Assembly: GCA_023701125.1 (NCBI GenBank)
Contig: JAMPXO010000004.1
Coordinates: forward strand, 27,399-91,398
Source: Vicinamibacteria bacterium
GTDB taxonomy: Bacteria > Acidobacteriota > Vicinamibacteria > Fen-336
Length of the DNA: 64,000 nt
Direction of reading: 5' to 3'
Shown here: piece after piece, positions 49,284 through 58,235 of the stretch
Layout of the letters: each line of letters starts with the position of its first letter
Position numbering within the stretch: the first letter of the stretch is position 1
The notes under the pieces: generated by a model
What the model saw: only the letters and a program-made list of their open reading frames with translations
Database searches by the model: none
What the model was told of the DNA's origin: nothing
Translations under genes and position numbers: made by a program

Positions 49284-50052
49284 GGTTCGCGGGCGATTCT
49301 ACGCGCGGGCCCGGATCCGCCGGCTTGCGCCCGAGCGCGAACACGCTGGCCCCCACCGGCAGCCGCAGGCCGAGGCCGACCAGCGCGGCTTCCAGCCGCA
49401 GCGCCCGGGTGAACAGCCACTCCAGCGGTGCCGGCAGGAAGCCGACGTCGGAGCCCTCGCGGCCAGTCAGCCGATCGAGCCCGCGACGCAGCAACAGCAG
49501 CGGGAACAGCACCGAGTTGGCGTAGGTGGTGCGCACGTCGACCAGGCCGGCGCCCACGAAGAGCGCCTGCAGCTCGGCGGCCGTGTAGCGGTGGCGCGAG
49601 AACACGGCGGCGTCGTGGGCGCCCCACAGGATCTTCAGCGCGGGCACCCGCACCAGCAGCACGCCGCCGGGCCGCAACACGCGGGCGAGTTCGCGCACCG
49701 CGGCCGCGTCGTCCTCGACCCAGCGGTGGTACAGCACGTCGAACGAGGTCACGCGGTCGAAGCCGCGGTCGCGAAACGGCAGCGACAGAACACTGCCGCG
49801 CACGACACGCTGGCCGCGGGCGCGGCAGAACGCCGTGGCGGCCGGCGAGAGGTCGACGCCCACGGTGTGGTGGGTGGCGCCCAGTTGCGCCAGGTTCTCG
49901 CCGGTGCCGCAGCCGGCATCGAGCAGGCGCGGGCGGGTCGCCGCCGGACGCGCGTGGCGATCCAGCAGCGCGGACGTGATCGCGCGCATGCCGACGTACC
50001 ACCACTGGCGGCCCTCGGCCTCGGCCATCCGCGGATACTCTTCGGGCTTCAC
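49276..50052 (-). CDS. SAM-dependent methyltransferase (class I)
   Basis: 258 residues: GRQWWYVGMRAIT near the start, motif I LLDAGCGTGENLAQLGA, VVRGSVLSLPFRDRGFDRV and ELARVLRPGGVLLVRVPALK. A C-terminal extension of about 80 residues with hydrophobic stretches (SVLFPLLLLRRGL, LVGLGLRLPVG) may associate with the membrane. It could modify the sugar or lipid-linked chain. GTG start, 4-base overlap. Confidence 0.85.
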   Translation of the reverse strand: MKPEEYPRMAEAEGRQWWYVGMRAITSALLDRHARPAATRPRLLDAGCGTGENLAQLGATHHTVGVDLSPAATAFCRARGQRVVRGSVLSLPFRDRGFDRVTSFDVLYHRWVEDDAAAVRELARVLRPGGVLLVRVPALKILWGAHDAAVFSRHRYTAAELQALFVGAGLVDVRTTYANSVLFPLLLLRRGLDRLTGREGSDVGFLPAPLEWLFTRALRLEAALVGLGLRLPVGASVFALGRKPADPGPRVESPANRG

Positions 50053-51287
50053 CGCTCCTCCGCCACGAACCCCACCCCGCCAGCGCGCTCCGCGAGCAGC
50101 TCCCGGTACAGGGCCTCGACGCGGGCGGCGAGCGCGGGCCACGCGAACTCCAGCAGTGCCCGCTCGCGGCCGCGTGCGCCCCAGGCCCGCGCGCGCTCGG
50201 GGTCGGCGAGCACGTCCTCCAGCGCGTCGGCCAGCGCGGCCGGGTCCGCCGCCGGCACCAGCCGGCCCGTCTCGCCGTCGACGACCTTGTCGACCAGGCC
50301 ACCGGCGCGCGAGGCCAGCAGCGGCCGGCCGTGGGCCATCGCCTCCAGCGTGACCAGGCTCGAGCCCTCGAAATGCGGCACGTGGACGAACAGGTCGGCG
50401 CAGGCGAACAGCGCGTGCAGGGCCTCGTCGTCGACCCGGCCGAGCGCGACCACCGGCAGCTCGGGCGCGGCCTGCCGCAGCGCCGCCAACAGTGGCCCGT
50501 CGCCGGCGACCGCCCACGCGGCCGCAGCGGGCAGCGCCCCGCGCGAACGCAGCAGGCGCAGGGCGGCGAGCGTGTCGGCGAAGCCCTTGTAGACCTCGAG
50601 CCGGCCGACCGACAGCAGCAGCGGCCGCGCGGTGGCCAGCGCCGGCCAGCGCGCGGCGACGAAGGCCGCGGGATCGGTGGGGGTGCGGGCCCGGATCTCG
50701 TCGGGGTCGATGCCGTTGGGCAAGGTGACGACTCGCGCGGAGGGCACGCCGAGCAGGCGCACGACCTCGTCGCGGGCCGACGCGTCGGTCGCCACCACCC
50801 GGTCGGCCAGCCGCGCCGCTTCCCGCGACAGCCGCCGCAGCCGCGACAGCGCGAGCCGCTTGAAGCCGCGGGTGCGGTGCTCCTCGAGCCCCTGCGGGTT
50901 CATCACCAGCGGCGCCCGCAGCGCGGCGTCGCGCTCGCGCAGCCGGCCGTACCCCAGCGCGCACAGGCCCTGGGCGTCGACGACGTCGACCCGGCCCGCG
51001 CGGACCGCCGCGGCCACGGCGGCGCCGGCGCGGCGGGCGAAGCCGGGATAGAGCAAGGTGCGGTCGAGCACCCGGCCGTGACGCAAGCCCGGCAACGCGC
51101 CGTAGGCAATGGGGACCACCTCGCCCGGAAAGGCGACGCCCGGCGTGCCGTCGTGGGCGGGCCGGGTGTAGAGCACGGTCTCGACGCCGCGGGCCGCGAG
51201 GTGGCGGGCCAGCAGGTAGACCGCCTTCTCCATGCCGCCCGGGGGATGCAGCGGGTAGGCGCCGCGCGCCACCAGCGCCACCCTCAA
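50049..51287 (-). CDS. Glycosyltransferase family 4
   Basis: 412 residues. VALVARGAYPLHPPGGMEKA (Gly loop), VVTLPNGIDPDEI, LLLSVGRLEVYKGFADTLAA, WAVAGDGPLLAALR and EGSSLVTLEAMAHGRPLLAS (E-x7-E). The TTG start (51287) overlaps the upstream stop as TTGA; a GTG three codons further is an alternative. Confidence 0.92.
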   Translation of the reverse strand: MRVALVARGAYPLHPPGGMEKAVYLLARHLAARGVETVLYTRPAHDGTPGVAFPGEVVPIAYGALPGLRHGRVLDRTLLYPGFARRAGAAVAAAVRAGRVDVVDAQGLCALGYGRLRERDAALRAPLVMNPQGLEEHRTRGFKRLALSRLRRLSREAARLADRVVATDASARDEVVRLLGVPSARVVTLPNGIDPDEIRARTPTDPAAFVAARWPALATARPLLLSVGRLEVYKGFADTLAALRLLRSRGALPAAAAWAVAGDGPLLAALRQAAPELPVVALGRVDDEALHALFACADLFVHVPHFEGSSLVTLEAMAHGRPLLASRAGGLVDKVVDGETGRLVPAADPAALADALEDVLADPERARAWGARGRERALLEFAWPALAARVEALYRELLAERAGGVGFVAEER

Positions 51288-52453
51288 CCGACGAGCCTCC
51301 GGTACACGGCTTCGTAGCGCGGGATCAGCCGCGCGGGGGAGAAGGCCGCCGCGCGGGCGCGGGCGCCCGCGGCGAGTCGCGCGCGCAGGCCATCGTCGCC
51401 TGCGATCCGCGCCACCGCGTCGCCCAGCGCCGGCACGCCGTCGACGACCAGGCCACTCTCGCCGTCTTCGAGGATCTCGCGGGTGCCGCCGGTGTCCATC
51501 GCCGCCACCGGCGTGCCCAGCGCCAGTGCCTCCAGCAGCACCCGCGACAGCGGCTCGGGCCACAGCGACGGGAAGACCAGGGCGGTGGCCCGCGCCATCG
51601 CTCGCAGCACGTCGTCGCGGTGGGCCCAGCCGCGGTGGACGAGCGGCACGCCGGCCGCGGTGGCGTCGAACTTGATCGCGTGGTTGAGCGTGCCTTCGCC
51701 GAGGATCACCAGCGGCAGGCCGGTCCTGGCGGCGGCGACGGCCGGCACCAGCGCGCGCGCGCCCTTGTTCTCCTCCAGCTTGCCGACGAACAGCAGGAAG
51801 CGCTCGGGCAGCGGGAAGCTCGGCTCGCCGCCGGCGTGGGCCAGCGTCTCGGCGACGTCGACCACGTTCGGCAGCACCTCGACCCGCGGCAGGCCCGCAC
51901 CGCGCAACTCGGCCGCCACCGACTCGGACACCGCGAGGTTGGCGCCGACCTGCGACAGCGCGCGGCGCTTGAGGGCGAGATCGAGCTTCATGTACGGGAT
52001 CGCACCCAGCTTCAGCGGGCCGGGCAGCGCGCTGACGTGGTCGCGCACGCAGCGGGTCATCGCCCGCGTGCCGCAGCCGGGGCACAAGGCGCCGCCGGTG
52101 ATCCGCGTCGACCAGAAGCAGACCGGCCAGTGATCGCGGATGGTGACCGCCACCCGCGCCGGGTCGAAGCCGGCTACGGCGCCCAGCGCCGCCAGCGAGT
52201 GCTGGGCGTGGACGACGTCCCAGTCTCCGCGCGCGAGCGCACGGGCGAAGGCGCGGGGCTGGGCGAGGCGCTTGCGGCCGGGCGCCGCGAGGCGCAGCAC
52301 CGGGATGCCCTCCTCGTCGGCGGGGCCGGGGCTCGTGGTCAGCACGACGACCTCGTGGCCGGCCGCGCGCAGGCCCAGCGCCAGCGCCCGGGTGGACCAG
52401 CCGGCGCCGCCGGCCCGCGGCGGGAACACCTCGCTGGCGAGCGCGATCTTCAC
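51284..52453 (-). CDS. Glycosyltransferase family 4
   Basis: 389 residues. KIALASEVFPPRAGGAGWST, VEVLPNVVDVAETL, FLLFVGKLEENKGARALVPA, LVILGEGTLNHAIKF and WPEPLSRVLLEALALGTPVA (E-x7-E). A cysteine pair (GALCPGCGTRAMTRC) in the acceptor domain may bind zinc, as in several GT4 enzymes of this type. GTG start, 4-base overlap. Confidence 0.92.
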   Translation of the reverse strand: MKIALASEVFPPRAGGAGWSTRALALGLRAAGHEVVVLTTSPGPADEEGIPVLRLAAPGRKRLAQPRAFARALARGDWDVVHAQHSLAALGAVAGFDPARVAVTIRDHWPVCFWSTRITGGALCPGCGTRAMTRCVRDHVSALPGPLKLGAIPYMKLDLALKRRALSQVGANLAVSESVAAELRGAGLPRVEVLPNVVDVAETLAHAGGEPSFPLPERFLLFVGKLEENKGARALVPAVAAARTGLPLVILGEGTLNHAIKFDATAAGVPLVHRGWAHRDDVLRAMARATALVFPSLWPEPLSRVLLEALALGTPVAAMDTGGTREILEDGESGLVVDGVPALGDAVARIAGDDGLRARLAAGARARAAAFSPARLIPRYEAVYRRLVG

Positions 52454-53592
52454 GCGGCCACCCGCTGCAGCACGGCCTCGAGCTGGGCGCAGTGCACCGC
52501 CCAGGAGTAGTGGGCGATGACCCGCTCGCGGGCGGACGCGCCCATCTGCGCCCGCAGCGCGGGATCGCCGGCGAGGCGCACGATCGCGTCCGCCAGTGCC
52601 GCGGGGTCGGCCTCGCGGAAGTGGAGCGCTTCCTGCCCGTCGCGCACGATCTCCGTCAGCGGCGGGCGCGGGATGGTGATCGTCGGCAGACCGCTCGCCA
52701 TGTACTCGAAGATCTTCAGCGGCGACCAGTAGAAGCCGAGCTGGAGCTGGGCCAGCTTCGTGGTGTCGTAGGGGGCGACGCCCAGGTCGCACGACGCGGT
52801 CAACGCCGGCATCTCCGCATACGGCCGGGCGCCGAGGCGGACGCCGCGATAGCCGACGCCCGGGCCGCCCTCCGCGCCCCCGGCCAGCACGAAGAAGAGG
52901 TCTGCGCGCGACGCGAGCGCGCGGGCCGCGGCCTCGAACACGTGCACGCCGTGCCACGGCCGGAAGCTGCCGGAGAACAGCACGGCGGTGGCGCCCGCGG
53001 GGATGCCGAGCCGGGCCCGCAGCGCCTCGTCGCGGCGCTCGGGGCGGAAGGCTTCGACGTTGGCGCCCCAGGTCACGACCTCGGTCTTGTCGCGGGCGAA
53101 CTCCGGCACGATCTCGCGCAGCGGCGAGACCAGCGCGGCCGCCGCGTGGCACAGCCGCTCGCGGTGGCGGCGCAGCGGCCGCACCACGAGCGCCGCGTCG
53201 AGCACGGCCTTCCACGAGCCCGGGTGGTCGAGCACGGGCGAGTTGACCTCGAGCAGCGCCGGCACGCCGGCGTCCTGCGCGGCCAGCACGCCTTCGCCGC
53301 CGAAGTTGTAGTAACGCTCGATCACGGCCTCGGCCTGGACGGTGCCGATCAGCGCACGCAGTTGCGGGCGGGCGGCGAGGCGGAAGAAGCGGTGCGGCGG
53401 GAACCAGGTGATGCGGTGCCAGGTGACGCCCTGCGCGTCGCGCTCTTCCGCGGCCTGATCGGGGCCGCGCTCGACCACGGCGTGGATCTCGTGACCGCGC
53501 GCGGCCAGACCGTGGGCCACCTCCAGCACGTGCACGCTGCCGCCGGTGCGGCCCGGGTGACGCTGGTCGGAGGCCGCGTACACGATCCTCAC
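52450..53592 (-). CDS. Glycosyltransferase family 4
   Basis: 380 residues. RIVYAASDQRHPGRTGGSVH start, TEVVTWGANVEAFRPE, VLFSGSFRPWHGVHVFEAA, LFFVLAGGAEGGPG and SPLKIFEYMASGLPTITI (E-x7-like region). GTG start overlapping the methyltransferase stop. Confidence 0.92.
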   Translation of the reverse strand: MRIVYAASDQRHPGRTGGSVHVLEVAHGLAARGHEIHAVVERGPDQAAEERDAQGVTWHRITWFPPHRFFRLAARPQLRALIGTVQAEAVIERYYNFGGEGVLAAQDAGVPALLEVNSPVLDHPGSWKAVLDAALVVRPLRRHRERLCHAAAALVSPLREIVPEFARDKTEVVTWGANVEAFRPERRDEALRARLGIPAGATAVLFSGSFRPWHGVHVFEAAARALASRADLFFVLAGGAEGGPGVGYRGVRLGARPYAEMPALTASCDLGVAPYDTTKLAQLQLGFYWSPLKIFEYMASGLPTITIPRPPLTEIVRDGQEALHFREADPAALADAIVRLAGDPALRAQMGASARERVIAHYSWAVHCAQLEAVLQRVAA

Positions 53593-54767
53593 TTCCGTTC
53601 CCCCGCCGCGGGGGATCCCAGCCCCTCCAGGCGGGCGAAGAACGGGCCGGTGCGGATGCCGCCGAAGAGCACGACGTCGAGCTTGAGCAGCCAGGTCAGC
53701 GCCATCGCGACGGAGAGCTCGAAGCGGCTCGGCGGCTTTCGGGGCGCGTGGTCGTGCGCGTCGTGGGCGTCTGGAGCGCCAGCCGCGGACTCGCCCGCGT
53801 GGTCGTGAGCGGGCGCCGACGGTGCCGCGGACCGCGCCCGCCGCCGCTGCTCGATCATCCGCAGCAGCAGGTCCTCGATCACGGCCTTGAACACGACGTT
53901 GTAGTAGCGGCGGTCGGCGACCCGCAGGCCCGCGCCCGCGCACAGTGCCTCGAAGTGCTCGTGGCTGGCGATCGCGTTGACGTGGTCGCTCTTGCGCATC
54001 GCCTCGCGCTCGTGGTCGATCAGGCCGGCGCGGCCGAGCCGCTTGGCCAGCCGGTTCACCGCCCGCTGGAACGAGGCGAGCTTCGACGACTCCATCGCGT
54101 GGGTGTAGACGAACAGCGCTCCGCGCGGTGTCAGCACCCGCCGCGCCTCGAGCAGCACCTCGCACACGCCCGGCTCGTCGAGGTGCTCCAGTACGTCGAG
54201 CGTGTAGGCCTTCGGGAAGCTGCCCTTGCGGAACGGCAGCCGGCGCAGGTCGCCGATCACCAGGTCGAGCGTCGCGGCGGCCCGCGGCAGGAAGAACGGT
54301 GCGATGTCGACGCCGGTGGCGGTCGCCCCGCAGTCGGAGGCGTACAGCGCGAACTTGCCGGCGCCGGAGCCGAGATCGAGCACGCTGTCGCCCGGCTTCA
54401 GGTCGAGCAGGCCGCGCATCATGTCGGCCTTGACCCGGGCCGAGAGCACGGGCGGCGCGTCGACCACGCCGAGCCGCTCGTGGAACTCGTGGTCGGCGTA
54501 CTGGGTGACGGCGCCGACCGCACTGCGCGGCGAGACGTCGACGTGGCCGCCCGTGCGGTCGAGCGGGTAGCGCGCCGCGCAGGCCGGGCAGCGCAGCCCG
54601 TCCTCGCCGTCCGCGTGCAGCGCGACCTTGTCGGGACCGCCGCAGGCGCAGCCGGCGCGCAGGGCGTAGTCGTCCGGTCCGGCGGCCGCGCGTCCACAGC
54701 GCTCGCAACCCGCGGCCTCGAGGCAGGTGGGACAACCGAGCTTGCGCAGCAGCGCATCCGAGATCAA
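53589..54767 (-). CDS. Methyltransferase with N-terminal zinc ribbon and a His-rich linker
   Basis: 392 residues. N-terminal Trm112-like cysteine pairs (LGCPTC, CERCG, GCACGG, LRCPACAARYPLD). SAM motif I VLDLGSGAGKFALYASDC, then VIGDLRRLPFRKGSFPKAYT and LLEARRVLTPRGALFVYT. After the catalytic domain there is a His/Asp-rich linker (HDHAGESAAG and DAHDAHDHAP) and a C-terminal hydrophobic segment (FELSVAMALTWLLKLDVVLF), which may be membrane-associated. TTG start at 54767 overlaps the upstream stop (TTGA); no ATG is available in frame. Confidence 0.85.
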   Translation of the reverse strand: MISDALLRKLGCPTCLEAAGCERCGRAAAGPDDYALRAGCACGGPDKVALHADGEDGLRCPACAARYPLDRTGGHVDVSPRSAVGAVTQYADHEFHERLGVVDAPPVLSARVKADMMRGLLDLKPGDSVLDLGSGAGKFALYASDCGATATGVDIAPFFLPRAAATLDLVIGDLRRLPFRKGSFPKAYTLDVLEHLDEPGVCEVLLEARRVLTPRGALFVYTHAMESSKLASFQRAVNRLAKRLGRAGLIDHEREAMRKSDHVNAIASHEHFEALCAGAGLRVADRRYYNVVFKAVIEDLLLRMIEQRRRARSAAPSAPAHDHAGESAAGAPDAHDAHDHAPRKPPSRFELSVAMALTWLLKLDVVLFGGIRTGPFFARLEGLGSPAAGERK

Positions 54768-56134
54768 CGCGTCCCCCTCACCAGCGCCTCGCGGTCGGTC
54801 AGGTACCGCTGCACCACCTCGAACAGCCGCGGCGGCACCTCGGTCACCTGCTTGACGGCCACGTCGGGCCACTGGAGCTTCTGCCGGTCCATGATCTTGA
54901 GGCCGAACTGCACCATCAGCGACACGTTCCACCAGATGGCGAGCGCCACGACGATGGCGGCCAGCGCCGGCGTGCGCCGCCGCAGCGCGGAGAGCACGAA
55001 GGCGAGGCCCAGCGCGAACACCGGCAACAGCGACAGGAAGCGGCGCGAGCCGAACGCGCCCGCCATCGTCCAGCTCTGCACCGAGCCGGAGAGCCAGGTC
55101 TGCACGGCGAAGCCGACCACGAACAGTGCGGTCGCCGCCTCGCGCTTCGCCGCCAGCCGCGCGACCAGGCCGAGCACGGCCAGCAGCAGCAGCGGCGTCC
55201 ACGCGAACAGGCCGTGGCCGGGATCGAACAGCACATCCCACACGTGCGGGCCCGACCAGTCCATCTTGCGGGCGACCAGCGTGGTCGGGCCGAAGCGGCC
55301 GTTGAGCGCGTGGTAGGCGAGCAGTTGCGGGATCAGGGCGACGAAGGCGGCCCCGGCCATCACGGCGGTGCGGGCGAGCAGCAGCAGCGGCGCGCGACGG
55401 CGCACGGCTTCACCCAGCAGCCACAGTCCCGGCAGCAACAGGAAGAAGCCGTCCTGCTCGCGCACGCTGCCGGCGAGGCCGCCGAGGAAGCCGATCTCGG
55501 CCCAGCGCTCGAGCCGCAGGCCCTTCATCGTGCGCTCCGACTCCTCGAGGAAGCGGGTCAGCAGCAGCGCGACGGCGAACAGCGAGGTGGCGTGCGAGAA
55601 GCCGGGGGCGACGGTCATGTAGTACAGCAGTGGCGAGCCGAACCACAGCGCGAAGGTGGCGAACAGCGCGGTGCGCTCCTCGACGTCGAAGTGGTGGACC
55701 AGCAGCCGCGCCATCAGCCGCAGGCCGAGGAAGCCGTAGAACGCGGAGGCGAAACAGACCGCGGCCAGGTACGGCCACGACACGCCGTCGGCGACCACGG
55801 GCAAGCCGGAGCGGGCCGCGATCACCACCGCCACGTGGGCCAGCAGGTAGAACGGCGACCACAGCAGCGCGGAGCCGATCGGCGCGAAGTTGATCGGCCG
55901 CCCGGTGACGGGCTCGCGGCGGTCGAGGAATGTCTCCTTGAAGCCTTGAAGTCCCTTCGGGTCGCGCGAGTAGAAGTGCAGGTACTCGTTCGAGAAGTCG
56001 AGGTCCTGGTCCATCACCAGCGACGGCAGGTAGGAGAAGTACTCGATCTCGTCGGCGCCGCGCAGCTTGGGCGTCACGAACGGCAGCAGCAACAGGAACG
56101 CGATCGCCAGCCAGCGCTCGCCCCGGATGCTCAT
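54764..56134 (-). CDS. Polytopic membrane protein, GT-C glycosyltransferase-like
   Basis: 456 residues with about ten transmembrane helices. A first helix (WLAIAFLLLLPFVTP) is followed by an acidic periplasmic loop DEIEYFSYLPSLVMDQDLDF, where GT-C enzymes have their catalytic Asp/Glu, and later helices include SFYLLAHVAVVI-type and LLLLAVLGLVARLA segments. Likely moves a sugar from a lipid-linked donor on the periplasmic side. No specific family can be named from motifs alone. ATG overlaps the upstream stop by 4 bases. Confidence 0.75.
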   Translation of the reverse strand: MSIRGERWLAIAFLLLLPFVTPKLRGADEIEYFSYLPSLVMDQDLDFSNEYLHFYSRDPKGLQGFKETFLDRREPVTGRPINFAPIGSALLWSPFYLLAHVAVVIAARSGLPVVADGVSWPYLAAVCFASAFYGFLGLRLMARLLVHHFDVEERTALFATFALWFGSPLLYYMTVAPGFSHATSLFAVALLLTRFLEESERTMKGLRLERWAEIGFLGGLAGSVREQDGFFLLLPGLWLLGEAVRRRAPLLLLARTAVMAGAAFVALIPQLLAYHALNGRFGPTTLVARKMDWSGPHVWDVLFDPGHGLFAWTPLLLLAVLGLVARLAAKREAATALFVVGFAVQTWLSGSVQSWTMAGAFGSRRFLSLLPVFALGLAFVLSALRRRTPALAAIVVALAIWWNVSLMVQFGLKIMDRQKLQWPDVAVKQVTEVPPRLFEVVQRYLTDREALVRGTR

Positions 56135-57402
56135 GCCGCCACCTCGTCGAACAGCGTGCACAGCGCCTGCGCCCGCGCCGCCCACGAGTGGCGCACCGAG
56201 TCGTCCCAGGCCGTCCGGGCGAGGCGCTCGGCCAGCGCCCGGTCGGCGAGCAGCCGGGCGATCGCCGCGCGCAACGCCGCGGCGTCGCCGGGCGGCACCA
56301 GCAGCGCGCTTTCGCCGTCGCGCAGGATCTCGCGCGTCGCCGGCGTGTCGGAGGCGACGATCGGCCGGCCCGCGGCCATCGCCTCGAAGGCCTTGATCGG
56401 CGAGGTGTGGCGCTCGGTCATCCGCGACAGCAGGAACGGCACCGCCACCACGTGGGCGCGGGTCAGCTCGGCCGCGACCTGTGCCTGCGGCACGGTGCCG
56501 GGCATCGTGGTGCGCGGGGCGAGGCCCAGCTCGGCCACCCGGGCGCGGACACGAGCCAGGTCGCGTTCGCCCTCGAGGCCGCCGAGGATCACGAGTTGCG
56601 CGTCCGGCACGCCCGCCATCGCGTCGAGCAGCACGTCGACGCCCTTCCACGGGTAGAGCTGGCCGGCGTACAGCACGCGCGGGGGATTATCGGGCTCCGG
56701 CGCCGGGCGCAGCCCGTCGCCGGTCCCTTGGGGGCTCCGTCGGACACGTTCAGCCTCCTCCGCCCCCAAACCCCCGCTCGCCAGGCCCGGGAACGTGCGG
56801 TCCTCCGGCACGTCGCCGCCGTTGGCGACGACGCAGACCCGCTCGCGCGGCCCGAACGCCGCGGCGAACGCGTCGCGGATGCCGGCGGTGGTGGTGACCA
56901 GGCCGGCGGCACCGCGCCACACCCGCTGCTCGCGCGCGCGCAGCCGCGCGGTCTTGTTCGGGTCGGCGGTCTCGGTCGTGCCGTAGAGCGCGCCGCGCTC
57001 CTCGTACATCACGTGCTCGACGGCGTGAGCCTCGTACACGACGCGGCGGGTGCGCAGCTTCAGCAGCAGGTCGGCGAGCTGCAGGTCGCGGGTGAAGACC
57101 ACGTCGCCACGGTCGGCGGCGGCGCGAGCCGCGCGGGCGGTGCGGGCCAGGAACAGCAGCCGCGGCAGCGCGAAGGCGCCGCGCTGGTGCATCACGCCGA
57201 GCCGCAGCACGGACAATCGTGGGTCGAGGTCGAGGCCGTACAGGGCGAGGATCTCCGCGGTCGAGCGCGGATCGGAGTCGCGCACGACGAGGCGCACGTC
57301 GCGCCCCGCGCGGGCCAGCGCGGCCGCGGTCTTCACCGTCTGCACGCCGTTCGCGCGCTCCAGCGGGAAGCGGATGTCGGCCGCCATCAGCACCCCCGTC
57401 AC
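56131..57402 (-). CDS. Glycosyltransferase family 4 carrying an in-frame repeat copy
   Basis: 423 residues. MAADIRFPLERANGVQTVK start, VVYEAHAVEHVMYEERGALY, VCVVANGGDVPEDRTFPGL, then an insert of about 28 residues (about 210-237) encoded by repeat copy C, then RVLYAGQLYPWKGVDVLLDA, LVILGGLEGERDLARV and HTSPIKAFEAMAAGRPIVAS (E-x7-E). The insert lies exactly in the linker between the two Rossmann domains, where extra residues are best tolerated. GTG start overlaps the methyltransferase stop by 4 bases. Confidence 0.9.
   Translation of the reverse strand: MTGVLMAADIRFPLERANGVQTVKTAAALARAGRDVRLVVRDSDPRSTAEILALYGLDLDPRLSVLRLGVMHQRGAFALPRLLFLARTARAARAAADRGDVVFTRDLQLADLLLKLRTRRVVYEAHAVEHVMYEERGALYGTTETADPNKTARLRAREQRVWRGAAGLVTTTAGIRDAFAAAFGPRERVCVVANGGDVPEDRTFPGLASGGLGAEEAERVRRSPQGTGDGLRPAPEPDNPPRVLYAGQLYPWKGVDVLLDAMAGVPDAQLVILGGLEGERDLARVRARVAELGLAPRTTMPGTVPQAQVAAELTRAHVVAVPFLLSRMTERHTSPIKAFEAMAAGRPIVASDTPATREILRDGESALLVPPGDAAALRAAIARLLADRALAERLARTAWDDSVRHSWAARAQALCTLFDEVAA
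56692..56775 (+). repeat. Dispersed two-hairpin repeat, copy C (inside a glycosyltransferase gene)
   Basis: Begins GGGCTCCGG. Hairpin 1 pairs 56697-56708 with 56712-56723 (11 of 12 bp, loop GCA). Hairpin 2 has TGGGGGC (56729-56735) and GCCCCCA (56762-56768). Its middle part differs from the other copies. It is on the plus strand, antisense to the gene, and keeps the gene's frame open. Confidence 0.8.
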
Positions 57403-58235
57403 TTGGCCAGCACGCACTGGATGTGGCCGATCATCACGTCCTGCACGAACGGTCGGGACGAGCAGAAGCGCAACAGCGGCCCGGGCAGGGCGCGGCGGAA
57501 AAAACCGGTGACGTGGCGCTCCTCGCGCAGCAGCCGGAAGCCGGAGCCCGCGATCCACGCGGACAGCCGCCGCACGGTGACCTTCTGCAGCAGGTCGTCC
57601 TCCTTTTCGTGCCCGGCTTCGGCGCAGCCGATGAACGAGTTGGCCTCGCGCGGCTCGGCCAGCGTCCACGGCGCGTGGCGGGCCAGCGCACGGAAAGTGG
57701 CGAAGGCCAGCCGGCGGCCGAGCAGCAGGTGGATCGGCACCGGCAGCCTGAGTCGCGGCAGGTGGGCGCCGGCCAGCGACAGGTAGGGTGCCGTCGACAG
57801 GTAGAGCACGCCACCGGGGCGCAGCACGCGGTGGCACTCGGCGAGGTAGCCGGTGGCCGAGGACAGGTGCTCGATCACGGAGTGCGAGAAGACCAGGTCG
57901 AAGCTCTGGTCCCGGAACGGCAACGCGGTGCCGTCGCCGCTGGCGAAACCGACGTTGCGGATGCCCTTCTCCGCGCCGAGTCGGGTGCCGGCGTCGCGGA
58001 AACGCGGCGAGAGGTCGATGCCGACCGCGAAGCTCGACTCCTCGGCCAGCGACAGCGCGGTGCCACCGCCGCCGCAGCCGGAGTCGAGGATGCGGCCGCC
58101 GACCTGCACTCCCGCGCGCTCCAGGGCCTGGATCACCTTGGCGCTGCGCAGGTACTCGAACAGCGCGTAGTCGTACTCGCTGCGGAAGCGCTTCTCGCCC
58201 GCGGCGCGGATCGCGGCGTCGTCGATCGTCCTCAC
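57399..58235 (-). CDS. SAM-dependent methyltransferase (class I)
   Basis: 278 residues. Motif I GRILDSGCGGGGTALSLAEE, FASGDGTALPFRDQSFDLVF, SHSVIEHLSSATGYLAECHR and RVLRPGGVLYLST. The C-terminal 110 residues are family-specific, with an end in MIGHIQCVLAK. Possibly methylates a sugar residue of the surface glycan. GTG start overlaps the upstream stop. Confidence 0.88.
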   Translation of the reverse strand: MRTIDDAAIRAAGEKRFRSEYDYALFEYLRSAKVIQALERAGVQVGGRILDSGCGGGGTALSLAEESSFAVGIDLSPRFRDAGTRLGAEKGIRNVGFASGDGTALPFRDQSFDLVFSHSVIEHLSSATGYLAECHRVLRPGGVLYLSTAPYLSLAGAHLPRLRLPVPIHLLLGRRLAFATFRALARHAPWTLAEPREANSFIGCAEAGHEKEDDLLQKVTVRRLSAWIAGSGFRLLREERHVTGFFRRALPGPLLRFCSSRPFVQDVMIGHIQCVLAK

